From: Luscinia megarhynchos
Lineage: Eukaryota > Chordata > Aves > Passeriformes > Turdidae
Direction: 5' to 3'
DNA length: 64,000 nt
Assembly: GCA_034336665.1 (NCBI GenBank)
Contig: JAPFBE010000003.1
Span: forward strand, 58,385,352 to 58,449,351
A program made the position numbers and the translations under genes. Every line of letters starts with the position of its first letter. Positions within the stretch are counted from its first letter, which is position 1. The notes under the pieces were generated by a model. That model did no database searches. It worked only from the letters and a program-made list of their open reading frames with translations, and had not been told where the DNA came from. Shown here in pieces: positions 1 to 13,500 of this stretch.

Positions 1-3000
1 CAGAATCCATTTTCTTCTAATGCATTGCAAAAAAATCTTTCTGGGTCTCTAAGTAAAACTGACCAAAACCATTAACAAATTTAGCTTCAGCTGATTTTGT
101 GCAGGACCTTAATGACATTTTAGCATCCAGTATCCTTAATCCTACATTGCAGTAAAATGGAGAAGAAAAAAATCTTTAAAAAGAGCATTCACCATTTAAA
201 GAGAATTCCAAGCAGAACAACTGTGCACTTTTGTATCTTAGCAAGTACTATTCAAAGTACATCTGCATTGAATGTATATTAATAGCTTATTGTTAACATG
301 TTTATAATAGTATCCAATGTAATGAGTAAAAGACACTTAGCAAAGCCAACTGAAATCAACATTTAAGTAGATCTATTATTCAGTCATTCATGTTTCCAGA
401 TTATTAACAACATTCCCTCAACTATTTTAAGCTGTATATCAACTCCTCATTCTTCAAGTCCGTTACAACTAACTTAAGACTAAAATTCCTCAAGTTGTAT
501 TTATTGTGGAGACAGGGAAAGAGAGGGAATTTAATCTTCTCCCGTCTTGTCCCACTTGAAATGTTATTTATTCCTGGGAGATTCATGCAAGAGGTTGAGC
601 CAACAGCTTTCACTGTCTAAACCTCCATTACAGTTGTGTAAAAAGCTGACTCTCTAAGACAAAGGACAGAACATATACTCAGAATTAACTGCTGGTGGAA
701 AGAGAGCTCATGGTTACAGGTTAGGAAATATCTTTTAGAATTTGTAAGTAGAAGTCAGACAAGCTTGAAAATATTTCTAGCTTTGAATAGATAAGTAATC
801 AGTGAGTGACAGCTCCCAGTAAAATGTGAAGGGCTTTTTCCTTAATGCTGACTGGGATGCAAATAATTTTTTTTTGGTTGTAGATATTCCTGCCATCCTG
901 CTCTGTAACTGACACTGCAACACTGCAAATCGGCCAGAGTGGATGGTCTTTTAAAAAAGCAGCTTACTTTTGTATCCTGACAGGGTTAACTTCATTAAAA
1001 TTCCTGAAGGGCACAGGAGGTGTCAGTGCCTCCCATTCAGGACTGCTTGCCAGAAAGTTTCTTTGTGGGGCTCACAGCAACAAAAGCAAGTTTCTGCCTC
1101 GGGAATGGCAAAGAAACTCTGGTTTCCAATGGGGGTGAGCTGCCTCGTGTACAGGGGAACAGACCTTTCACCTCTTTGTTTTAATTATCTCTGGCGCTGA
1201 CAGGGTGAACTCATATCTAATCCTCTCACATAAAACACAATGCTTGTTTTAATACTCCAGGTATAAAAAGGTAGAAAAAAGAGAAAAAACCACTTTGATT
1301 CCAGGCTAACATCCTGCAGGTGTAAAGGGATGAAATTTTTACTTTAAAAAATAGTCTGTATTTCCATTCTTCAAACCTCCACAAATCAAGTATTTCTTAT
1401 CCTTTTGGGAATGTTTAAGTAGAGCTGGGCATTCCTTACAGGCTTTTACATCTTCATAATAGAAATAAATGGAATTCCTCTTTGTTGCATGTGGCTACAA
1501 GGAATCAGCCACTCTACTAAGCCTTTTAAGCATTCAGTGGATCATTCCACATAGAATATTTACTAAAGATGCAACCAGCATGATTTCATCTGTCACAACT
1601 GAATAAATGCATACAAATTATACAAGCAAACAGGGACACCTTTACACCTGTAAAGAATATTTATGGAGGAAAATCTTTAAAAAAAAAAATTTTAGGGTGC
1701 CCAAATACTGTTTTTACAAGCACTAATTCTACTATTAGTAATAATATTGCATTACTGGTTGTTTCTTACTGTTGATCAGAAGAAAATAGGGAAAAGAATG
1801 CACTAAGATCTGAGGTAGAAAATAATTAATATAATTCAGGTGCTTAGTTCAATGTAAATTAAGAAGGCATGCATTAGCTTAATTAGTTGCATGATTAGAC
1901 AGCCCTGGAAAGTAAAGGCAGATGTAGGCTGGCAAGATCCCATTCTTCATTTACTCTTTTTATCATAAAGGAAAGAACTCTTCCAAGATCCAAATTAGAA
2001 CATATCCACTATTATTGTAACATATCTGAGATGCGTAATGAAAGGGTTAATCAAGTATTTTGCCTTTTAATTAACATAAAACGTATTAAACAGGGCAGTT
2101 TATAGAGAGTGAAGAATATGGGTTACTTTCCAGAGAAAGGCACTAAATTGTTGCTGAAAAATATTAGTTATATGAATATAAGCCCACTAGAAACACTATA
2201 AAGCAAAAAATACCTTAACTCGCTTTCTTCATTTATGCCATAGACAAAAACTGAGCATGTATCAGAAGAATATTGCAGGAAAAGAAGGAAAAACCTGGTA
2301 GATTTTTGCCTTATGGGTGATTTCGGAGATGCTAATTTCTTCATTAAAATCAGGACAAAACCTGCTTTCACTCTCAAACATTATTATGAAAAAAAATTTA
2401 CTTTGTAATAAAACACGACTGGGCTCCATGTGAAAAATGCATTAAGTAATCCATCCCACAGTGGCACAAAGGATTAGGAAATGTATTCTATGGAATGCAG
2501 AATGTACTTCTGCAGATGTGCAAAAGACTGATGTTTCCCTGAAACAAAATAATTGCATTTTCTTTTATTCCTGAGCTTCTCCAACCTTAAATCATCAGCA
2601 TTATCCTCGGCTGCATGTAACAGGTCACAAGAACATACCTTCCTCTAACACATTCTCTAACACCAGCGTGAATATATGCATCACATTCTCAAAGAGCAAA
2701 GAAGTTCCACATCAGGCAGATCACAGGCTAATCTGCCTGTTCCATTGTGGTTTTACACTCTACTGTAAAACTGATTCTACTAAAGAGAGAAAGAAAACTT
2801 TTTATAATCTACCTACACAAACCAGAGAGAAAAAGGCATAAACAGGCAAAACCCCCATCTAATGGCTTGTATTATGTTCACTTGTACTGTATTATGTAAA
2901 GATTTTTTTCTATGTACTAAAAATTATTATCATAATTTCTGTTCACAACAACAGTACAAGTAATTTTTCCAAGGATATTATAAAGATATATATAAAAGAT

Positions 3001-6000
3001 ATTCAGTCTTAGACGAAGACAACAAAAATGTGTGAAATGCATTGTTTCTTCAACTGTATCCTGAAATGAAAAAACATTTCTTGCACTGCAGTATAAAACT
3101 TTTAACATGTTTTCTTTTTTTTCATTTGACCTCATTTTGATTTTCTATCTTTGTTTGTAAAACTTTGCAAGAGTTCAAACTGAACTAATGAAGCTTCATG
3201 CATTATCTGACTCCTGAGAACATTTAATTCTAAAAGTAGCATTTAAAATTCATCCAGGCATTAAGCTTTTGCCTTGAATACCAGAATTGCTGAAAGCATC
3301 ATAACATTGATGGCATTTTAGAAAAATGAATCTGGATGGGGAAGAGGTGGAGATTTGGAGTGGAACTTATAGAGAAGACGTATCTGGCTTGCAAATCAAG
3401 TTTATACACACCAACTGAAAAAACCAAACCACTGTACAAAACGCTGCTGTGGCCTCTGTTTTTGAACAAAATGTTGTCACTTGAAGAACCAACTCAGAAA
3501 CTCTGCACAGCAGATACATTAGAGAATTTTGCCCACGAATATACACCATGTGGCTTAAAAGCTGGAAAAGTAAATAAAGTAATAAGAGAATATAATACAT
3601 TTATCTAATGGATCTTCTGTTATTTAAACACCTGTTTAAATTCCATTTTCCGCTGTCATTATTTAAAATTCCCTAGTCAATTCTATCCAACTATAAGATG
3701 TGAGGTCATCATCTTTTTAGTATTCTAATCCACTAAGAAATATTTTCATAGGAGACAAATAATGTCTCGCTTGGTTATTTATTGTGGCTACTACACATCT
3801 CTTAGACCAGCTAGAAAGATAAGTGAACACATGTCAGTTTGGAATGGTCCAGGCTGAATACCACAGGGTAAAATAAAGTTGAAAAAAATTACATGTGGAA
3901 GGAGAAAAGCCTGATTTTCTGTATACCTAGAACCTTGTCAATGCCATCCTTAAGAAGCAGAGGCAGAAGATATTTAATATCTACTACATTGTTTTCTTTC
4001 CTAAAGGAAATCCTCTTATAATTGGCATAGTGTAACAAATCAGATTATTTAAATTTTCCCTATGTTTGTCCTTTCACTAATCAGGGAACCACTTTCATAA
4101 AGGCATAATTATTAGTATACATTTGTCTTGCTGAGGCAGCTGGATTTTACTGGTGTTAGGAGCTCCAACCTTTATGTCAGCAATATGCACTGCTGCAGAC
4201 TTTTTGAGATTTTCAAGATGGTGTGTTGAGGTAATAATATTTTCTCCCATGAGAACTTTGGGCTTCCACAGGAAGGTCAGAGGAAGAAAAGAGAACTTTG
4301 TACTGGCTCAGTCTGCTCTAATACAAAGTTAAGGTTATTTCCTCCTGCTCTTTGTATGTCTGCTCTAATTAGACTGGAAGATCTCCTTAGGAAAGAGAAT
4401 GTATTTCAGACGTGTCTGTACTGTGCTTCCAACAAGGGCCTCACTCAAGCTGAGGAAATTTATAGAAAAAGTATCTGGCAGAGAACCAATGATCTTTATC
4501 TGAGTTGCTTTATCCCATAAATACTTTTAGAGATATGCATTTATCTGGCTCTGTGAGTTCACAGCTTTCCAGTCTCATGCTTCCCCATACTCAGGTGCCT
4601 TCATTCAAGGGCTGGTACACAGCCACTAGCCCTCAGCTGAATAAATTATATGGTCTGGGAAGAGGTCACAGAACTAAACCGTGGATTTGGGGCTCATGGA
4701 TCTCAGAACTGGAAATACTATCAAACTACACCTTGGAATCCACCTACTGACTAGATAACTCTGCAATCTGCAGCATTTCAAGATTTTCAGAATCCTGTGC
4801 AGATCTGCAGAATGCAGAATATGGTTATTACAAACTTACAGGAACACTCCACAGCATGCATTTCTCATCATTTATGGGGTTTGCACCGACAGTATTTAAA
4901 AACTGAGGGAAATCACTGTTATTAGCCCACTGATGCCCTCATGTGGTCAGAAGACCAAGTCTGCTTGGTGCAAAGTAGAAAACAGAGAATGGGAGAGGGT
5001 GGTGGGGAGAAGAACGGGCCACTCTTGCCAAAGGTCATGCTTTTGTTTCCATTAAAGAACTGCTGCTTTGCCCAGTTCTGTCTTAACATAAGGAAACATA
5101 AGGAAAAAGCTGGATTTTTGTTACATTATAAAGTACAGTGTCACTTTTTAAAAAGGGAGTAAAGCCCTTATCAGTATAGATTAGAGTAGATTCTGAGCAG
5201 TAAACATAAGAAAGTTGGAATCACTGAAACTCCAGAATCAATTATTCTTTAGATAAACATCCAATCTAAAAAATCAAATTTCATCAGGTGAACTCGCATT
5301 AACCCGAACTTTAAAGTAGAGCTTCAAGAAAATAACAAGAGAAAAAAATGATGCATTGAATAAAATAAAAAAATGTAAGTTCACTTAAAGGGTGAATACT
5401 TCATGTAGAGTTCTATATAATTAGCTGCATGGAATACAAATGGAATAAAGGAGGCTATTCAAGGAAGGGAGTAAGATGATCACTATCAATTCAATTCTTG
5501 CTCATAATGAAATACAGTCCCTGTGGGACTGGCTGCTTGCAAAGCTATGATGATCTCTTCAGGTATTTCTAACTCAAGAAAATCATGTCTAGGTATGACA
5601 GCTGGGAAAAAACCTGAGCACATGTGTGTTTGTCTGCAAATATATACATCTACCTGTGTGTGAATAAATATTGTACACACATTCAGCTACATTTGCACAC
5701 CCCTCACCTTATTTAATGTGCTTGGCCTTCTTTTAACTTTAACAGTAAATGTGAGACTTCTGGCATTATGAATACATCCAGAATGTACTCAACTTTGACT
5801 CCGGCTGAACCTTTATGTCAGGTGAAGCCACAAAAGCAAAGTGAGGAAAAAATGGGAGAAAACATTTCCATGCTGATCCTTTTCTTTGGAAGGGCTTGGT
5901 TTAACACTAAGGTGTCAGTGTGTCTCCTAAACACTTCCTTTGGACTGACACCTACAAATAAGCATGTAATTTTTTAAGCCAAGTGTTGCCATCGGTCTAC

Positions 6001-9000
6001 AAAATTAGAGAGCTGGGATGATGTAGGTGTTGTATTTTCAGGTTCTACATAGCACATGCACTTGCTCACAGGCAAATGTACTTCATCAATTTTTAAACAG
6101 CTGGTGCCCACTCAATTCACATGTGCTATATCTTTGCTCTGCTCAGTTCTACACTATGTGATCTTGACATCATATTAGCTGAACCTGAATCATCTAGGAA
6201 ACTCACCTGAGTTTCCTAGAGTAATAGGAGACATAACCTGGGTCAAATGTTACAGCTTTTTAAGTTTCTGAGGAAAAACACACAGAATTCTTATGTTAGA
6301 GTGGGGTTCTGTCATAAGCCAAAGAGACATGAGCAATATCCATCCTTGAAGAAGAAGTGTACTGTAGAACAAGCAGGTCTTGACCTTTAAGACCTGGGAT
6401 GTACCAGAAAATTGTGACCCTGTTTTAGGACAGCAGAAAGATGGGAAAATGCAAAGAAGTCTCTTTTTTTCTTTCCTTGCTAACTATTCACTTAGATGTA
6501 AATATTAATTAATTTCCAACTAAGTATCTGAATGTTTATGAGGAAGACTTCCTATACTGAAAATGAGAGAGAAGAGTCCATAGGAAATCAAAATAGTTAC
6601 AATCACAACTACTTAACTTATTAGGCCTTTATATATAGCCACAAACAGAGGGCACTACTGCAATTTCAAAAACACATCTCATGTATGTAGGAGATGATAG
6701 AGCTACTGCAGTTTCCACAAATACATTAAACAACAGACAAAAAAAAAAATCCCCCACAAAAATAAGCCCCTAAGAAGTCTTAGCTTACAGAAATTATTAT
6801 TATTTTCTTAATTAATCAGATCACTTCTTTGGACAATCTGGGTCCTGAAATGACAGGAGACTATCCTCAGCTTCAGGATGTCACTTTTGCATGGTGATAT
6901 TAACTAGATCAAGATGACACCTGGATTTACAAAAAATGTTGTGAATTCAATTTTGAATTCAGACACCTAAGCATAAACTAGACGACAAAGCTTTTGCAAT
7001 CTTTTACTAAATATATTTTTATGCACTCTGCAAGTTTGGATAGATCCTGGGGCTTCTGAAAACCATGGCATTCTGAGCACATAGCGTGAAACATTTGGAC
7101 AGGAGTCTACAGCAAGAGAACACTAAGTGGAGTGAATACAGAACTAAACTAACTAACTTTTTGCTATAGCCACAGATAAATGCCTTAACCTCTACTGAAA
7201 TACCTCTAAATGATGCACCTTTTGATTCTTTTTATCTAAGCATTGTACTTTATCTAAATGAGACAAACCACTAAATAGTGCTTACTGAAAGACAATATCT
7301 GAACTATATCAGAATGTTACAGTGCTGGTGTATTTAATTTCCATCAATAACCCTTGTACTGCAAAAAGTAACACAAGTTTGATCAAGGTCTGCCTATTGC
7401 CATGAAACTTTTAGGGCAAGATTTTAAAAATAAATTGTCCTTCAAATCCTCTTCAGGAATTTGATAATGAAGTGACCATTTTGTCAGCGACACCAAAAAG
7501 TGAAAAAGCCTAATTCCTTTTGGAGTAGAGTTCACAGCTTTAGAAAATACAGTATTTTGTTTAGATTTTGTACTTCAGATGCTCCAATTTAATCCTTTCA
7601 GAATACTGTAGTATTAGTTTGAGTTTAAAACTTCAATAAATGACAAAAAAATTCTGACCTGCCTGTATAAATGCAGGCTTAGGTAAACACATACCATATT
7701 TTGATAAACTAATTTGGTAGCCTCAAGACTTCACCAGTTTGAACTCTGCTGAGTATGTCAACAACACAAAACAAATGTTGACTGTTTTGAAGATTGCCAC
7801 AAATTATATCAAGGGAGCCTAATTACTGATTACAAGTGGAACAGCTGTTTGTTTTCCTCTGTTTCATCGCTTATGTATATCCAGCCTCCTTCTCAGAGCT
7901 AACATGTTTATGAAAGCAAAAATGCAGCCCTAGGAGATAGTACCAAGACTTCCAACTGAAGCCTCTTGGAAGATTTGATTCCAGTTCTTTGAAACTATAT
8001 TTATATTGAAAGCTCTTGAATATTTTTTTCTCTAAAGGGTCAGGAAGATTCAAAGAGTTTGTGTGTGCTTCTGCAGATCAGTGGCTCCCAACCAAATAGA
8101 CAAGTCTTGGATTGGTCTAAGAACATCATCACAAAGGGATGCTTTGCTAAGCTTTGCTTAGCCTGTCACAGTCTTGTGGGATGCAAAACCAGCAGTTTTA
8201 AGGGAAGGGGAAATTGGAGGTGGGTGTGTGATATGTAGAACACTGACAATTCTCTTACAGTGAGTTTCTGCTACAAGATGATTTGGCATGATGGGTTTAG
8301 TCAAAAAACTAGAGAAACCTCACTAGACTCCAAGTTACTTAACACGAGCACGTGCACGGGCACAAAATATTACACAAAAGGAGATCATTTTCATGAATGA
8401 TCAGATCAATACATGGCTGCAAAATATGTCCAATTTTGCAAAACTAGGTATCAGGAAATACTTAGCTGCAACATTCTTAGCAAAGTAATTGTCCCAGGAT
8501 TGGGAGATATGTTCTTGCTACGCTCAGTTACACAGGGAAACTACATGAATGTGTTTTTAAAGTAATAGGATCCTTTCATTTCCAGAAATGAATGCCTTAA
8601 TCAAGTACTGCTTTTATGTGTAGACCTACTGAGAAATTAAGTAGGAAAGGTGATAGCCTTCCTAGCCAATTAGTGAAGTACAGAGTTTACACAGCAACTA
8701 TATATCTATTATCTTACTGGAGATTACATAAAATTAAAGACCTAATTTATTTCTTATTGCTCTGCCATGCCTTTGTAAACAAAGCTTCTTAGGTCTCATT
8801 ATCTCTCAATTCAAAGTGAAAAAAGTAAAGTAGGGAAACAGAAGTTAGTGATAATCATGCAAGTCAGAAGATCACACAGGAGGCTTTGTTCCAGCCCTTT
8901 AGTACAAATCAAAGAGCATGTTATTTCAGTTCTGACAAATCACTGGTTTGAAACAGAAAAAAAGAAAGATATTCTAAGCAGACTTTACCCTGGAGTGTGC

Positions 9001-10308
9001 CTAGTAGTGAGGCAGGCTATCAGTGGAGAAAAATTCTACAGCAGATTTTAAAAACTGCTTTGACCGTGGGAAAACTTAGCCTTCTCTAAAATGGCTACTT
9101 GAGATTTCTAGTTAAATGACTAAAATTTTCTCATAGCAGGTACTTTTCAAGTCAGTATTGTCTAATAATTTGTTGGCTATTATTGAGAATATAGTAATAT
9201 TGTTGAATAAAGTAACAAGATATTTAAAAAAAAAAAAAAGGAAATATGAAAAAATAGCTATTAAAACTAGTTAAACTCCCTGGGCTGGTGTAAACCGACT
9301 ATATCTGACCATAAGATGGTGCTAGTGCTACTGCACTGGCAATGAACATGGCACTGGCAAAGCCTTAAGTGTGGAGTACAAAGGTGCTACTGGAAAACAG
9401 CTCCCTTTTCTCATGACTTTTATCAATGGCATTTGCTGAGGTCCAGTAACAAGAGCAGTTCTTGCCCAAGTCTCTGTAACCATAAAACATTTTGTAGAAA
9501 GGGAGCTAAGAGTGGGAAAAGAAAGTAAAAGATATTTTGGCCTAATACATCTCATTCACAAAAAAACCCAAACAAAACCAGAGAGACATCTAATTAAAAA
9601 TAGACTCATTCTATATTCCCATTCTAATTAAAGATGCAACTGAAGAGTCCTGAATGTTCCCCCTGTGTTGCAATGGTGATCACACATATTAGCCAACACA
9701 TTAACACTCACATACACATATATACATACATGCACACAAACCATACATGCATCTGCTGTGTATTTTCAGCACCTATTTAAACATTCCACATGAGAACATG
9801 GCTGTATGGAGATACATGCAACTCTGCTCAGCTGGGAAAATTATTAAGGTTAGTCAAAGGCTCTACTGTGAATTCAAGGTACTTTTCACCTAGGTTTCAA
9901 GTTTATTTTTTCAAAGTAAAACCCCAATATTTTTTTCCCAAGAATCTGAACTCTGGAGAAGCATATAATTTTATTAAAAATTAATTTCATTATTCTACAT
10001 TCTGGAAGTTACAGTTAAAAATCAGTAGGAGATAAAGAATTTATTTGCATTTAATTGCACTGGAATTTGGCAAAAATACAAACAGTGTAAGACAAAGAGT
10101 CTGTCAGTAACCATAATTACAGGGATTACAAAATGTTTTTAAATTAAGCTACTGTGCCTCTTTTTTTCAGGGAAGAATTTTTCTAACAGGTGCACTTTTA
10201 GTCCACAGTGTTTTTCAACACAGCTCTCCCCTCAACTCCTTTCCCAGCTGAGAACTCAGCCATAGCTCATTTTGTTACATTTTCCAGTTCAGCTTTGTGA
10301 AGTCCTAC
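1..10308 (-). other. VWA8 intron, cut by window start
   Basis: Starts with a good donor (CAG|GTAGGA) but no acceptor and exon matching the next VWA8 segment is visible, so the intron exceeds 10.3 kb. Visible structures are a perfect 12-bp hairpin at 6193-6220, an AATAAA followed by a 14-A run at 9206-9239 and a CA/TA-rich low-complexity patch near 9680-9760. Nothing else is recognised. Confidence 0.72.
6193..6220. other. Perfect 12-bp hairpin
   Basis: TCTAGGAAACTC, loop ACCT, GAGTTTCCTAGA. No flanking T-run or target duplication that would identify it as a known element. Confidence 0.6.
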
Positions 10309-10513
10309 CTGCAAAGGACGACCATCTTCTTGCCCAATCATGTTCCTCCACTCCTGCAGTGACTGCTGGAGGTTTTCCAGCCCAGTTTCCCAAAGCCTCA
10401 CACCTCCTCCCATGTCCACGGTAACCAAACCTACTTTGCCCAGCGGTGCCAGCAGGGCATCAGCATCTGAGATCTTAGAGAGCCAAGATGTATATGGAGA
10501 CAGAGACTGTGAA
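10309..10513 (-). CDS. VWA8: VWA8 exon 16, last VWA8 exon in window
   Basis: The 205-nt exon completes a Ser codon and gives 68 codons, ending QEDGRPLQ in phase 0. [37 protein letters not shown] and [11 protein letters not shown] are near-identical to mammalian VWA8. [15 protein letters not shown] has a WD/propeller-like strand ending in LWE. The acceptor is TTTTTCAG|TTC; a second CAG seven bases on would shift the frame. The donor is CAG|GTAGGA. The following exons, which code for a Gly-rich segment (GGNTWAGGTGG in human) and then the VWA domain, are not in the remaining 10.3 kb. Confidence 0.96.
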
Positions 10514-13500
10514 CTGAAAAACAAGCATTAATATGATTTTTCTCGAAGCTGCAATTAAAAGGGGGATGAGTATTTCTGCAGTTAAAGTGACAATTACATG
10601 AAATTACATCTTCATTTCATGAGAGACTATAACTAAGCCCTGTGGACCCCCTATTTTAACTAAAACATTCCCCCTATTGAAACTGGACATAACCAAAAGA
10701 CACGTGACTGTATAAGAAGCAGTATAAAGGACCAGGCTGAAAGTTAATATGTTGCCAAAAACACTGCTGTTGTTTAGATACACTACTGTATCTAATCTAT
10801 CTAAAAGTAGTTCATCTTTAGGAAAAAAAACCCTATTATTAAGAATATAAAAAATGTAAAAAGATGCTTCAGAAAAATATAAAACTAAAAAAGAAATAGA
10901 AAGAACATGATCTGAGCACTGAGGAAAATACATTTCCATTAACTTAGTAACACTTTTCTCTAGAGCATTAATAAAATATTAAGACTTAAACACTCATTTA
11001 ACAATGACACAGCTTATGTACAGAGAACTGTAGCAGTTTTTTAAACAGCTTGTGAAAGACAGGGCCTAATAAGTACATAATATGAAGGGAAATTTAGATA
11101 ATGGAGAGAAGAATCTATGCATTTTCCAGTACTGTTAATTACATACATAAATGACTTGGCAACCTGCACTAATGGCAGAATTAATAATTTTCAAAAATGT
11201 CAGAAGGAGCAACACATATGCTTCTATCTATGACTGAAATCACCATGCAGTAACTCAACTGAAAGAATTGTCTCAGCATTTGACTGGGCTAACTTTGCCA
11301 GAAAGAAAGAAAGGTTGTTAGATTTTAACAGAGAACTAATCATATATATATATATATATATATGATGAAAACTTACTTTACTCATCAGTTCTTACTGGAG
11401 TACATGCTTAAATCTGGACTATTGCACAGACCAGCCATACACATCTTAAATCCTAATGCTAGTTTAAGCAGCCTAATGTTAAAATACGGCTGTGTAATTT
11501 CTGTTATTTCCTACAAAATCCTAGTGAAAAATAAAGTTACTTATTATTTTTATGGTAGTGTCTTTCATTTTTGAATGACTGTGTAAGATGTAGGCCAATT
11601 AACCAATTATAAATGGTGAACAGTGCAATAATAATTTTCTAGTAATTAAACTTTTTTCTCAGATTATTAATGAACCAGGATGAATTTAAATCAAAAATCA
11701 ACATCAAGTGAATTGAATAAAAAAATAATTCTTTGTGTGTTTCATACATGTGCTATTTAAATATGCAAAGTGGAAAGAGTGCCATTTAAAACAAAAATCT
11801 TTATTACTATCATTACATTAGAAAATGACAATTTGGGACCAAAATATACCTTTATACAATAAAACATTTGCAAACACTCTCTACAGTTGTGAAAGACAGA
11901 TGTTAAAACCAAACAGAAGCCATAGAATCTGGCTATTTTAATTTATCATACAAGATATTTGTGTATCATACAAGATATTTGGAAATGTATACTTTCCAAA
12001 GGGAGAACCACAGAAAAGCTCAAGCTATTTTCAAAGTGAACTTTATATTGGACCACAACTTGATTCCCAGTTTCCTAACACCTAGCACTGGATCATTTTG
12101 CCTGTCTTTCCCAGATCCTAAAGATAGAGAAAAAGGAAAAGAAAATAAAGACTGCAAACCATAATGAAAGAGGGTTGAGAATAAAGTGGATGGAAGATGA
12201 GGAAGAAACAAAGGAAATGAAAACCAGAGGATAAAGCTACCTTTCATATTTACTAATTAATTTCTACATTTTCATCAGCAGTACCTAGTAAAAACAGATA
12301 CATAATGTTATAAAAATATAGTGCAATGTTAGCAGAATTTTACACTAGGTATGAATTAGTCTTACTTTTCACATCAAAAGAATTATTTGCTTCTCTTAAA
12401 GTAACAATAGACACTAAATTCTCTTTGCTCTTCTAAGATGACAGTGCTCTAATCAATAAAATCAGTTACCTAGGAATTGCAATGTATTTGACTTTCTTTG
12501 AATTAAGATCTGTCACTTCCAAGTATCCAGCAGCTAATGGAGGTGTGACATCTGAAAACAAACAAACATGTTATTTTCCAGCTGCATGATTAACTGGTTA
12601 TTACATTTGCATTTAGCAGATTAAATTTAAGCATTTTATTATACAGTACCTGTCAGAAAATGATATGCTTTCATATTCAATACAGGAATATAACTTGCAA
12701 ATAAGGAATTGTTTTATTATTGAGATAGTGAGTAATCAGATAGTCACAGCTACAAAAGAACAACGTATTTGTATGGCAAACGTCAAAATTGCACACAAAT
12801 ATACACTGCTCACAAAAGCACTATTCAAGCATTACTGCAATCCCTAACTCGCTGTTTTGATCTGTCACTGAAGAGAATGTCAGCTGTACATCTGACTTTA
12901 AAAGCATATTGAGGAACATTTCAAAACATTGTCTTTATGACTTCCGCTTGAAAACTTCTCAATAATACTAACCTAAACACTATTCCCTGAAATTGAACCA
13001 CTCTTTTTGGAGGCAGATTCTCGGTATGCAAAGATTTTATAACTTGCAGGTCCCAGACTATTAAGCATTAAATATTCTGTTTATGGACAATTTAATGAAT
13101 ACAACTAATATATGGTCCTTCCTTCAGAAATAAATTTGTGTTTATGTGCCTACACTGGCTTTTGCCAACTTACAAGTACACTGTGCCTGGCTCAGAAGTG
13201 GCTTCCAGTTAGCAGCTGACTTTGATCTGCTGGAGTAAATTGAGGCAGTTTTTCAGAAAAGAAACCACAAGACGGAATCACACTGCCCAATATGGGTACA
13301 AAATGTCATTGTCACAAGATGAAAACAAGTCTAGGTTTTCCTCTGAAACAACGTATCTTCCACCTCCTTGCAATGAAGGAGCCTGACCTTACCTGCAGAA
13401 GCGTTCAGGCTCGCATAGAGCACACACAGAAAAGACCAGTAAGATCAGCAGCACAAGGAGATTTAATATTCAAAGGAGCACACAGAATAACTCACGGCAG

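Noticed and set aside
1..10308. Search for the following VWA8 exons (Gly-rich GGNTWAGGTGG segment and VWA MIDAS motif)
   Set aside because: No matching G+C-rich minus-strand stretch was seen; the exons must be outside the window.
10507..10513. Alternative acceptor CAG seven bases inside exon 16
   Set aside because: It would shift the frame; the upstream CAG gives the conserved SSQSLSPY junction.
10604..10939. 111-codon minus-strand open frame next to exon 16
   Set aside because: In an intron, with no VWA8 match and no splice sites that would add it in frame.
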